Shown here piece after piece: positions 25,953 to 33,439 of a DNA stretch of 64,000 nucleotides (its first letter is position 1; every line of letters begins with the position of its first letter). The DNA is from VAZQ01 sp050179645 (GTDB lineage Bacteria > Pseudomonadota > Alphaproteobacteria > Rhizobiales > Xanthobacteraceae), in NCBI GenBank assembly GCA_050179645.1, contig JBFXEX010000010.1, forward strand, positions 3,461 through 67,460, given 5' to 3'. The position numbers and the translations under genes were made by a program. The notes beneath the pieces are model-generated. The model did no database searches and had not been told where the DNA came from. It worked only from the letters and a program-made list of their open reading frames with translations.

Positions 25953-26061
25953 GCCGCTGCGGTACGCCGGGCCGTATGACGCGCGACGCTCCGGCGTGTT
26001 GATCCGGGATTGGCCGCCACTTACAGTTCCGGCTTCTCGAAAACCATTGCGAGCTCGTCAC

Positions 26062-26982
26062 GTGCCGCGTGTTTCGATCATCACGGCGACCTACAATCGA
26101 AGTGAGGTTCTGCAGTTCGCCATCGAATCCGTGCTCAATCAAACATATTCCGACTACGAACTGCTCATCGTCGGCGATGCCTGCACCGACGACACCGCCG
26201 CGGTTGTCGCCTCGTTCGGCGATCCGCGCATCCGCTTCACCAACCTGCCGAACAATTTCGGCGAGCAATCGGGTCCGAACAACGCCGGCTTTCAGAGCGC
26301 GGCTGGCGAGCTGATCGCCTATCTGAACCACGACGATCTCTGGCTGCCGGATCACCTCGCGTCGCTCGTGGGGTTTATCGACGCGCAGCAATGCGACATC
26401 GTCTATGCGCTGCCGGTCAGCATCGACCGTCATGGTCTCGCGTTCTGCGGCATCACCAACGCGGAGTTTCGCTACGACCCCTCGCACTTCGTGCCGGCCT
26501 CGTTGTGGCTGCTGCGGCGAACGGTCGTCGCGGAACTCGGCGGCTGGCGCAACTCGCGAGAAACGGACGCCCGCAATCCCTCGCAGGATTTCCTGTTCCG
26601 GGCCTGGAAGCATGGCAAGGACATCCGCTGCCATCCCCGCATCACCGCTCTCATCCTGGCGTCGGGCGGCCGCCCCGGCGCCTATGTCTCACGCGAAGAC
26701 CAACAGCATCGCGAGCTTGCCGCACGACTACAGGAGCCCGGCTTTCGCGAAGACCTGGCCATCGCGGCCGCTGTCACGTCGGCGCGGGAGCTGGGTCGCC
26801 TGCGGTCGCTCCGCTGGGGCACCCTTCCGGCCACGGTATTCGACCGCGTGGTCGTCAATCTGGCCGGGCATCCCGACTCCGTGCGCAACCGGTTGATGCG
26901 GCGGCGCCGGGGCTGGTGGATCGATTATCTGCGGGAGTTGCGCGGCCTCGCACCGCTCGATGACCGGAAGAATTCGAAATGA
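26062..26982 (+). CDS. Family 2 glycosyltransferase
   Basis: This 306-residue GT-A enzyme begins with the typical VSIITATYNR strand, then IESVLNQTYSDYELLIVGDA and a DxD-like NHDD (89-92, in GELIAYLNHDDLWLPDH) that should bind the nucleotide sugar and metal. There is no membrane segment. The start is uncertain: GTG 26062 matches the family start, and GTG 25996 would add 22 residues without a better ribosome site. Its stop overlaps the start of the RmlC-like cupin gene (ATGA), so the two are coupled. Sugar donor and acceptor are unknown; an envelope polysaccharide is the likely target given galU and kpsF nearby. Confidence 0.87.
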   Translation: MPRVSIITATYNRSEVLQFAIESVLNQTYSDYELLIVGDACTDDTAAVVASFGDPRIRFTNLPNNFGEQSGPNNAGFQSAAGELIAYLNHDDLWLPDHLASLVGFIDAQQCDIVYALPVSIDRHGLAFCGITNAEFRYDPSHFVPASLWLLRRTVVAELGGWRNSRETDARNPSQDFLFRAWKHGKDIRCHPRITALILASGGRPGAYVSREDQQHRELAARLQEPGFREDLAIAAAVTSARELGRLRSLRWGTLPATVFDRVVVNLAGHPDSVRNRLMRRRRGWWIDYLRELRGLAPLDDRKNSK

Positions 26983-27503
26983 ACATGTGGCGTACCGCAG
27001 GAACGAAGGGCGCCCCCACACCGGCGCCCGCATGGCGGATCGTCCCCAGTTCCGACATCGCCGGCGCGGTGTCGTACGAACTGCCGTCACTCGCGCTCGA
27101 GAACGGCCGCTTGAGCGAACTGGTGCGGCCCGAATGGGGGGACTCCCGGGTCGCGCACATATTCTACCGCACCTACGATCCCGGCACGGTCAGTGCCTGG
27201 CACGCGCACGCCCTCGGCACCGACCGACTGTGCTGTCTGACGGGCGATATTCTGCTCGTCCTCTACGACGGCCGGACCGGTTCTCCGACCCGTGGGGGCG
27301 TGGCCGAGTACCGGATCGGCGTGCAGTCCCCGTGGCTCGTGATCGTGCCCCCGGGCGTCTGGCATGGCTTCCAGAATGACGGCACCCAGCCCGCCATGCT
27401 CCTGAACATGTCGAGCGTCGCCTACGATCACGCCGATCCGGACCACTGGACGTGGCCGGTGGACTGTCCGGAGGTGCCCTACCGGTTCAAACGGCCCGCC
27501 TGA
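26979..27503 (+). CDS. RmlC-like cupin (dTDP-4-dehydrorhamnose 3,5-epimerase related)
   Basis: The 174-residue protein has a double-stranded beta-helix with WHAHALGTDRLCCLTGDILL (H75, H77) and PPGVWHGFQNDG (H129). It ends with MLLNMSSVAYDHADPDHWTW and PYRF. The last part is close to the RmlC pattern of substrate-binding Tyr followed by D-P and W-P, so a sugar-nucleotide epimerase or isomerase role is plausible. The early sequence is weaker, and the catalytic His/Asp dyad is not certain. It starts at ATG 26979 inside the glycosyltransferase stop. The pair probably modifies and transfers one sugar. It converges with the outer-membrane barrel gene (19-base gap). Confidence 0.78.
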   Translation: MNMWRTAGTKGAPTPAPAWRIVPSSDIAGAVSYELPSLALENGRLSELVRPEWGDSRVAHIFYRTYDPGTVSAWHAHALGTDRLCCLTGDILLVLYDGRTGSPTRGGVAEYRIGVQSPWLVIVPPGVWHGFQNDGTQPAMLLNMSSVAYDHADPDHWTWPVDCPEVPYRFKRPA

Positions 27504-27522
27504 TAGACACGCATGCCTTGCA

Positions 27523-29223
27523 TTACCGCTGCCAGCGCAGACCGAACTGGTAGACGTTGGCCGAATAGTCCTGGCCCGGGGCGTTGGAGTCGCGCCACTC
27601 GTTGCGGTATTCGGCGCGCACCCACCAGTTGCGCGTCAGCATGTAGGTGAGCTGCGCGGCGGCGACGTAGCGCAGGTCGAGGCGCGGCGAGCCGATGTAG
27701 TCGTCCATGCCGCGGCTGAAGCGCAACGTGCCGATCAACCAGCGGCGGAACGCGTGATCGATCTGAGCGGTGTATTCGCGCGTCAGCACCCCCGACACGC
27801 CGGTGAGCCTCGATTCGCCGACCGACGTTACCGCCGTGAAGCGCGCGGTGGTCAACGCGTTCAACGTCCAGATCAGCGAGACGTCGACCAGATAGGCGCC
27901 GAAGCTCGGCAACACCGCGGTGTCGTAACGCCGCCGTTGATAACCGACGGAGGCCTCGCCCGTCAGCGTGCCGAGCAGCAGGAAACTCGAACCGATCTTG
28001 CCGCTGACGCCCTGCGAATTGCGGTGGTCGCCGCCGGCGTCGAGGTAGCGGTCGTATACCCGGGTGTCGGCATTGAATTCGGTGAACGGGATCACGCCTG
28101 GCGACAGCTCGAAATTGATGCGTCCGGTGGTAAAAAATCGGTTGAAGTTGCGGTCGGCGTTGCTCGCCGTCTGCCCGTCCTCGAAATGCGAGTCGGTGTA
28201 GGTGGTGCGGTCGCCGCCAATCCGGCCGATGAATTCGAAACGGTTGATGCGCTGGCCGAAGCCGACGGTGCCGCCAACCTGGTGATAGATCGGCAGCCAC
28301 TTCAGGTCGGCCTGGATGTTCGGGCTGCCGGGCGAGTCTGTGCCCATGTAGTAGCGGCCTTCGACGTCGATACGGGCGAGGCCGGTGATGTCGTAGCGGC
28401 CATTGACCTTGGTGTCGACCAGGGGCCGATCCATCCTGCCGAAGGTGTCGTAGTCCCAATAGGAGCCGCGCAGCGTCGCGGTCAGTTCGTGACGCGACCA
28501 GAGCGAATTGACCTGGAGCTGCGGCGCCACCAGCGTGAACCAGGAGCCGTGGGTGCGCAGCGTGCGCGGCGGGTTGGTATCGTAGCCGCGCGTGATCTCG
28601 ACCGCCGGGCGGAACAGGAAACTCCCGTAGGTCGTGCCAACCGCCTCGAACGGGTTGAGCTCGTACGGTAAAATCCGGCGCAGCGGCACGGCCGGCGCCG
28701 GCGGCATCACGTACTGGCCCGCCGTACCGGGTGGGACCTGTGGCGGCAGTACCGGACGGCGGACTGGGCCCAGCGTCGTCAACGCCTCCGGCAAGGCGGG
28801 AGTCGACGCCGGCTGCTCGATCGGCCGAATTTCGATCGGCCGCCGTAAGCTCCGTCGGGGCGTCGACGAGGTTTCCCCTCGCGTGACCACACTCACCGGA
28901 ACCCTGACGCCGCGGACGATCTGCCAGCCTCGCTGCACGCGCGGCGCGCCGCTTGAACTGAATCCGGTTGTGCCGGCGCCTGTCGACGGCTTGGAGGGAT
29001 AGGGGGCGGTGCGGTTGAAGCGGGTGGTCTCGCCCGTCGTGGGGGCATTGCGGGAACGATCAAAGCGCGGTGGATTGCGCGGATCGCCGTCCAATATCGG
29101 CCGCAGGAGATCGGCGTTCGTGCTGCTCTGCGCCCGCGCAATACTTGGCCCAAGCGCAAGCGCGGCGAGTAGCGCAGCAGCGCCGAGCGCAACAGCGGGC
29201 ATAAGGCGGCGACGGCGCAACAA
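27523..29223 (-). CDS. Outer-membrane beta-barrel protein with N-terminal Pro-rich region
   Basis: The 566-residue exported protein has a signal peptide (LRRRRLMPAVALGAAALLAA to ARA-Q). An N-terminal 150-residue Pro/Arg/Thr-rich segment follows, then about 370 residues of alternating beta-strand sequence rich in Tyr, Arg, Asp and Thr (GYDTNPPRTLRTHGSWFTLV, YWDYDTFGRMD). The C-terminus YQFGLRWQR resembles a barrel end with an aromatic in the last strand. It fits the BBP2-type barrels seen in Bradyrhizobiaceae near kpsF, whose cargo is unknown. TTG 29223 has GGGGAA six bases upstream and gives the full signal; ATG 29202 is an alternative. Confidence 0.8.
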   Translation of the reverse strand: MLRRRRLMPAVALGAAALLAALALGPSIARAQSSTNADLLRPILDGDPRNPPRFDRSRNAPTTGETTRFNRTAPYPSKPSTGAGTTGFSSSGAPRVQRGWQIVRGVRVPVSVVTRGETSSTPRRSLRRPIEIRPIEQPASTPALPEALTTLGPVRRPVLPPQVPPGTAGQYVMPPAPAVPLRRILPYELNPFEAVGTTYGSFLFRPAVEITRGYDTNPPRTLRTHGSWFTLVAPQLQVNSLWSRHELTATLRGSYWDYDTFGRMDRPLVDTKVNGRYDITGLARIDVEGRYYMGTDSPGSPNIQADLKWLPIYHQVGGTVGFGQRINRFEFIGRIGGDRTTYTDSHFEDGQTASNADRNFNRFFTTGRINFELSPGVIPFTEFNADTRVYDRYLDAGGDHRNSQGVSGKIGSSFLLLGTLTGEASVGYQRRRYDTAVLPSFGAYLVDVSLIWTLNALTTARFTAVTSVGESRLTGVSGVLTREYTAQIDHAFRRWLIGTLRFSRGMDDYIGSPRLDLRYVAAAQLTYMLTRNWWVRAEYRNEWRDSNAPGQDYSANVYQFGLRWQR

Positions 29224-29362
29224 CTGGTGTTCCCCACATCCCGGCGAGGCATTGCAGCGGCAACGCCACGCACCGGGAAACTCTCTTTGAGATCAGAATC
29301 TTGAACCGATGTTCCCGTTGTCCTCAGCCCCCTGACAGCGGATGGCCATCGGCCGCGGCCTT

Positions 29363-29396
29363 TGGTTAACGAAAGTAGAACGGGTATGGTTAACGA
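29363..29396. promoter_or_regulatory. Direct repeats TGGTTAACGA between the barrel gene and kpsF
   Basis: Two identical 10-mers, at 29363-29372 and 29387-29396 (24 bases apart), each contain the palindrome GTTAAC. They lie in the 257-base divergent region. GTTAAC half-sites are seen in CtrA-bound promoters of alphaproteobacteria, but the full TTAA-N7-TTAAC spacing is not met. They may bind another regulator controlling one or both genes. Confidence 0.4.
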
Positions 29397-29480
29397 GCCG
29401 TTGATCCCGGCACACTCCAGCGCTCCCCCGCCCGCGGTTTCGTGCTATCTGTGTCGACCTAACGGGCGCGATCCCCTCGC

Positions 29481-30494
29481 ATGGCTAAATCCAAACCCCT
29501 GACCCCCGAAAAAACGACCGGCGCGCACGGAAAGAGCCTCGTCGCCTGCGCGGTGCGCACGCTCGAAGCGGAAGCCGGCGGCATCGCCGCGCTGATCGAG
29601 GCGATCGGCAACGGCCTGGGACCGGCATTTGTCGCCGCGGTTGACCTGATCCGCGACGCCCGCGGACGGGTGATCGTCACCGGAATGGGGAAATCAGGAC
29701 ATGTCGGCCGCAAGATTGCGGCGACGATGGCGTCGACCGGCACCCCCGCGCACTTCGTACATCCGGGCGAGGCGAGCCACGGCGACCTCGGCATGATCAC
29801 CGACGACGATGTGATCATGGCGCTGTCCTGGTCGGGCGAAACCGCCGAGCTCAAGCACCTGATCGACTATTCGCGACGATTCGGAATCGGGTTAATCGCT
29901 GTCACGGCGGCGGCCGATAGCACCCTCGGCCGCGCAGCGGACGTCACCCTTGCGCTGCCGCAAGCGCGCGAGGCCTGCCCGCACAATCTCGCACCGACGA
30001 CCTCGACGCTGATGCAGGCGGCGCTGGGCGATGCGCTCGCGGTCGCGCTCTTGGAAAGCCGCGGCTTCACGGCGGTCGACTTCGGCAAGTTTCACCCTGG
30101 CGGGCGGCTTGGCGCGATGCTGAAGTTCGTCAGCGACCTCATGCATCGCGGCAGCGCAATCCCGCTGGTGACGCTCGGCACCCGAATGTCGGACGCTGTG
30201 GTCGAGATGTCGACAAAAGGCTTCGGCTGCGTCGGCGTCACCGACACGGATGGCCGCCTTGTCGGCATCATCACCGACGGCGACCTGCGGCGGCACATGC
30301 GCTCCGACCTGCTCGATGCCCGGGTCGAAGCGGTCATGACCCGTTCGCCGAAGACTGTGCGGCCCGATCAGCTCGCCAGCGAAGCGCTGGAAACCCTTAA
30401 CAGCTCGAAGATCACCGCGCTGATGGTCGCGGATGCCGGCAAGCCCGTCGGCATCGTCAACGTGCACGACCTTCTGCGCGCCGGCGTGGCATAG
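29481..30494 (+). CDS. kpsF: Arabinose-5-phosphate isomerase (KpsF/GutQ family)
   Basis: The 337-residue enzyme converts ribulose 5-phosphate to arabinose 5-phosphate, the first step to Kdo for lipopolysaccharide. The N-terminal SIS domain carries GMGKSGHVGRK (68-78), ASHGD (98-102), SWSGETAE (116-123) and ACPHNLAPTTST. Two CBS domains follow (about 213-270 and 280-337) with FGCVGVTDTDGRLVGIITDG. Length matches the family. It is divergent from the outer-membrane barrel and is followed by a small-RNA-like region with a strong terminator. Confidence 0.95.
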   Translation: MAKSKPLTPEKTTGAHGKSLVACAVRTLEAEAGGIAALIEAIGNGLGPAFVAAVDLIRDARGRVIVTGMGKSGHVGRKIAATMASTGTPAHFVHPGEASHGDLGMITDDDVIMALSWSGETAELKHLIDYSRRFGIGLIAVTAAADSTLGRAADVTLALPQAREACPHNLAPTTSTLMQAALGDALAVALLESRGFTAVDFGKFHPGGRLGAMLKFVSDLMHRGSAIPLVTLGTRMSDAVVEMSTKGFGCVGVTDTDGRLVGIITDGDLRRHMRSDLLDARVEAVMTRSPKTVRPDQLASEALETLNSSKITALMVADAGKPVGIVNVHDLLRAGVA

Positions 30495-30554
30495 CTGCGT
30501 ACCTTTCCGACTGTGGCACGAACGACACACTCGCCGCCATTCTAAAAATTCAGC

Positions 30555-30657
30555 GCGTTTTTTGATTGGCTGGGCGCCCGATATCGGCGAGGTTGCGCCT
30601 GCCTATCATGGGCGTTTCCTCCTTGACTTGGCCCCGATTCGTTCGGGGCTTTTTTTT
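30555..30657 (+). ncRNA. Candidate small RNA with anti-Shine-Dalgarno motif (suhB/MmgR-like)
   Basis: From about 30555 the plus strand reads TTTTTTGATTGGCTGGGCG, then a stem-forming stretch, then TTTCCTCCTTGACTTGG directly before a perfect terminator (30631-30657). The unpaired CCUCC is complementary to ribosome-binding sites. This layout (U-rich 5' part, CCUCCUUGACUU single strand, GC hairpin, eight U) resembles the suhB/MmgR small RNAs of alphaproteobacteria as I remember them. The 5' end is a guess. It could also be just the 3' untranslated region of kpsF, 60-160 bases beyond its stop. Confidence 0.5.
30631..30657 (+). terminator. Rho-independent terminator after kpsF / small RNA
   Basis: A perfect 7-bp stem GCCCCGA (30631-30637) / TCGGGGC (30643-30649), loop TTCGT, is followed by eight T (30650-30657) on the plus strand. 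It is the strongest terminator in the window. Confidence 0.92.
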
Positions 30658-30694
30658 GTCCGGAAGCCGCGCGCGGCGTCTGCAAGGCTGCGAA

Positions 30695-31138
30695 TTACGC
30701 AGCTTCCACCGCCAGATTTGCGCCGTCGGCGCTCGCAATCTTGACCCGGCTGCCGGCCGGGCAGTCGGGCCCGGTGACACGCCAGACGGTATCGTCGATG
30801 CGGATGGTGCCGACGCCGTTGACGATCGGCTTGTCGAGCGTGAACTCGCGGCCGACATATCCGTCGGCGCGGCGGTTGAGGAATGGGCTCTGGCTCGGCG
30901 GCTCCACCCGGCGCGCATACCGTCGCCAGACCGGGATCAGTGCGACCGCGAACACCGCAAATGCGATGATCTGGGTCGGCCAGGACCAGTCGACACCGAA
31001 CGAAATCACTCCGACCAGGATGGCCGATAGCCCGAGCCACAGCATGAATGCGCCGGGGGCGAACATTTCAAGTAGTAGCAGCACCGCGGCCAGGATGAAC
31101 CAGTTCCAGGTGCCGAGCGATACGATCCACGACCACAT
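30695..31138 (-). CDS. NfeD-family membrane protein
   Basis: The 147-residue protein has two to three N-terminal membrane segments (WNWFILAAVLLLLEMFAPG, FMLWLGLSAILVGVISFGV, IIAFAVFAVALIPVW). A C-terminal OB-fold-like domain follows (LNRRADGYVGREFTLDKPI, GTIRIDDTVWRVTGPDCPAG). This is the short NfeD form that accompanies SPFH/stomatin proteins, where the OB domain sits in the cytosol and the pair is linked to membrane-microdomain organisation and protein quality control. It lies 12 bases after the SPFH gene and is surely co-transcribed with it. Confidence 0.92.
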   Translation of the reverse strand: MWSWIVSLGTWNWFILAAVLLLLEMFAPGAFMLWLGLSAILVGVISFGVDWSWPTQIIAFAVFAVALIPVWRRYARRVEPPSQSPFLNRRADGYVGREFTLDKPIVNGVGTIRIDDTVWRVTGPDCPAGSRVKIASADGANLAVEAA

Positions 31139-31150
31139 GGCGGGCTCTCC

Positions 31151-32137
31151 TTATGCCGCACCGGTCGGCGGGACGGTCGGCCGGCGCAGCGTCACGGCCG
31201 GCGTGCCGGCGGGTCCGCCCTGGTCGCCGAACGTCGCCTTGACGATCTCGCCGATGCCGGCGAGCGAGCCGAGCACGCTGGTCGCCTCGAATGGCAGGAT
31301 CAGGATCTTCTGGTTCGGCGAAGACGCGAACTGGCCGAACGCGGTGAGGTACTTGTCGGCGATGAAGTAGTTGATCGCCGCAATGTTGCCCTGCGCCACC
31401 GCCTCGCTCACCATCTCGGTAGCCTTGGCTTCCGCCTGGGCGGACCGCTCCCGCGCCTCGGCGTCGCGGAACGCGGCCTCGCGACGACCCTCGGCCTCGA
31501 GAATCTGCGACTGCTTGTCACCTTCCGCCTTCAGAATGGCGGACTGGCGCTGGCCCTCGGCCATCAGAATCTCTGCCCGCTTCTCGCGCTCCGCCTTCAT
31601 CTGGCGCGCCATGGCGGCGACGAGATCGGCGGGGGGCACAATGTCCTTGATCTCGATGCGATTGACCTTGACGCCCCAGGGCGAGACCGCCGCGTCGACC
31701 ACCCGCAACAGCCGCTCGTTGATCTCGTCGCGATGCGACAGCATCTGGTCGAGGTCCATGCCGCCCACCACGGAACGGATGTTGGTCATGGTGAGTGCGA
31801 TGATCGCCTGGTGCAGATCGGCCACCTCGTAGCTCGCCTTGGCGGCGTCGAACACTTGGAAGAACGCGATGCCGTCGACCGTGACGCTGGCGTTGTCCTT
31901 GGAGATCACGTCCTGCTGCGGGATGTCGATCACCTGCTCCATGATGTTGACCTTGCGGCCAATGCGGTCGATGAACGGGATAATCGGATTGAGCCCGGAC
32001 TGAAGCGTCCTGGTGTATTTGCCGAACCGCTCGACCGTCCAGTGGTAGCCCTGCGGCACGGTCTTGATGCCGGCGAACAGCGCCAGCACCACGAGCGCCA
32101 GGAAGACGATCGCGAAGACGTCAAAACCGAAAATCAT
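31151..32137 (-). CDS. SPFH/band 7 (stomatin, QmcA-like) protein
   Basis: The 328-residue protein has one N-terminal membrane segment (MIFGFDVFAIVFLALVVLAL). The SPFH domain follows (TVPQGYHWTVERFGKYTRTL, SKDNASVTVDGIAFFQV, ALTMTNIRSVVGGMDLDQML) and then an Ala/Glu/Arg-rich coiled coil (KAEREKRAEILMAEGQRQS). Such proteins form large membrane-bound cages around membrane proteases or other complexes. Length and domain order are normal. Together with the downstream NfeD gene it forms the classic two-gene unit. Confidence 0.95.
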   Translation of the reverse strand: MIFGFDVFAIVFLALVVLALFAGIKTVPQGYHWTVERFGKYTRTLQSGLNPIIPFIDRIGRKVNIMEQVIDIPQQDVISKDNASVTVDGIAFFQVFDAAKASYEVADLHQAIIALTMTNIRSVVGGMDLDQMLSHRDEINERLLRVVDAAVSPWGVKVNRIEIKDIVPPADLVAAMARQMKAEREKRAEILMAEGQRQSAILKAEGDKQSQILEAEGRREAAFRDAEARERSAQAEAKATEMVSEAVAQGNIAAINYFIADKYLTAFGQFASSPNQKILILPFEATSVLGSLAGIGEIVKATFGDQGGPAGTPAVTLRRPTVPPTGAA

Positions 32138-32150
32138 GGAGTTGCCCTCT

Positions 32151-32263
32151 GGTGTGGCGGTTCAGTTGTACCGCTCCGGTCGACATGTGGCGAAGGCGTA
32201 AGGCGCTTGCAAGTCGGAGAAAATCGTCGCTGCGCCGCACGCAACGTCTTGAACCGCCACACC
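32151..32263. repeat. Palindromic repeat with B-type ends
   Basis: A perfect 14-bp inverted pair GGTGTGGCGGTTCA (32151-32164) / TGAACCGCCACACC (32250-32263) encloses 85 bases. The ends are the same as the B hairpin of the composite repeats (compare 3922 and 8732), but the inner part differs and contains no GTCCGCAT stem. It lies between the SPFH and hemH genes. Confidence 0.8.
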
Positions 32264-32285
32264 CGGATGATTAGCGGACGGGATC

Positions 32286-33344
32286 TCAGATCCAGCCCTT
32301 GAGCTCACGCAGCGCCATCTGCCAGATCACCAGCATCCCCGGCGCGCTGTCGTTGAGGCAGGGGATGGCGGCGAAGTTCTCGCCGCCGTTCTTCTTGAAG
32401 ATGTCGGCGTTCTCGACCGCGATCTCTTCGAGCGTCTCGAGGCAGTCGGCCGAAAAGCCCGGCGTGATCACGGCGAGATTTTTCACCCCGCTCTTGGCGA
32501 GCTTCTTGACTGTCTTGTCGGTCGCCGGTTCGAGCCACTTGCCGCCGCCGAAGCGCGATTGGAATGAGGTCATCAGCTTCTTGTCGTCGTATTTCAGCAG
32601 GTCGCGGAGCAGCCGCATGGTGTCGAGACATTGCTGGTGGTACGGGTCGCCCTTGTCGACGAACTCCTTCGGCACGCCATGAAACGAGGCCAGCACGACC
32701 TCGGGCTTGAACGGCAGGCGCGACAGCTCGACCCGGGTCGAGGAGGCCAGCGACTCGATATAGACCTTGTCGTTGAAGTATGGCGGCGCGATGCGCACCG
32801 CCGGCTGGCGGCGCAAAGTCATCAGGACGCGGAAGACCTCGTCGGAAACCGTCGCGGTCGTCGCAGCGCAATATTGCGGATAAAGCGGCATGACCAGAAG
32901 CCGCTCGCAGCCTTGCGACATCAGGAGATCGATCCGCGACGCGATCGAGGGATTGCCATAACGCATCGCCCAGTCGACCACGATGTGGCGTCCCAGCGGC
33001 TCGAGCGTGCTCGCCAGCTTTGCCGACTGCGAACGCGTGATGGTCTTGAGCGGCGACTCGTCCTCTTCCACGTTCCAGATCTTGCGGTAGTCGCGGGCCT
33101 TTCGCCACGGCCGAATCGGCAGGATGAGGGTATTGAGCACGATGTCCCAGAGCGGACCCTGGTTCTCGATCACGCGCGGATCGGTCAGGAACTCGCGCAG
33201 ATAGCGGCGCACGCCGGCGGCATCCGCCGTGTCCGGCGTGCCGAGGTTGACGAGCAAAACGCCGATCTTGGCCGACGCCGCCGGCGCGCTGCCGGCGGGA
33301 AAAGCCGTGACGGATTGTGTTTGGATGGGTGAAACTTCGTTCAT
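32286..33344 (-). CDS. hemH: Ferrochelatase
   Basis: The 352-residue enzyme inserts Fe2+ into protoporphyrin IX, the last step of haem synthesis. Conserved segments are GVLLVNLGTPDTADAAGVRR, YPQYCAATT, the active-site His in LASFHGVPKEF (H222) and VITPGFSADCLETLEEI. It is the membrane-associated, cluster-less type. The start is ATG 33344; an upstream in-frame start at 33392 is less likely. The gene is divergent from the 5'-nucleotidase gene with only 95 bases between the two. Confidence 0.96.
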   Translation of the reverse strand: MNEVSPIQTQSVTAFPAGSAPAASAKIGVLLVNLGTPDTADAAGVRRYLREFLTDPRVIENQGPLWDIVLNTLILPIRPWRKARDYRKIWNVEEDESPLKTITRSQSAKLASTLEPLGRHIVVDWAMRYGNPSIASRIDLLMSQGCERLLVMPLYPQYCAATTATVSDEVFRVLMTLRRQPAVRIAPPYFNDKVYIESLASSTRVELSRLPFKPEVVLASFHGVPKEFVDKGDPYHQQCLDTMRLLRDLLKYDDKKLMTSFQSRFGGGKWLEPATDKTVKKLAKSGVKNLAVITPGFSADCLETLEEIAVENADIFKKNGGENFAAIPCLNDSAPGMLVIWQMALRELKGWI

Positions 33345-33439
33345 TGCTTGGTCTTCCAGGGCGGATCCAGCTAGCCGATAGCCGCCGGCCATGCCAGCGT
33401 GCTATGGCACCTCGAACCTCATTCTATCTCCCGCCGCCC

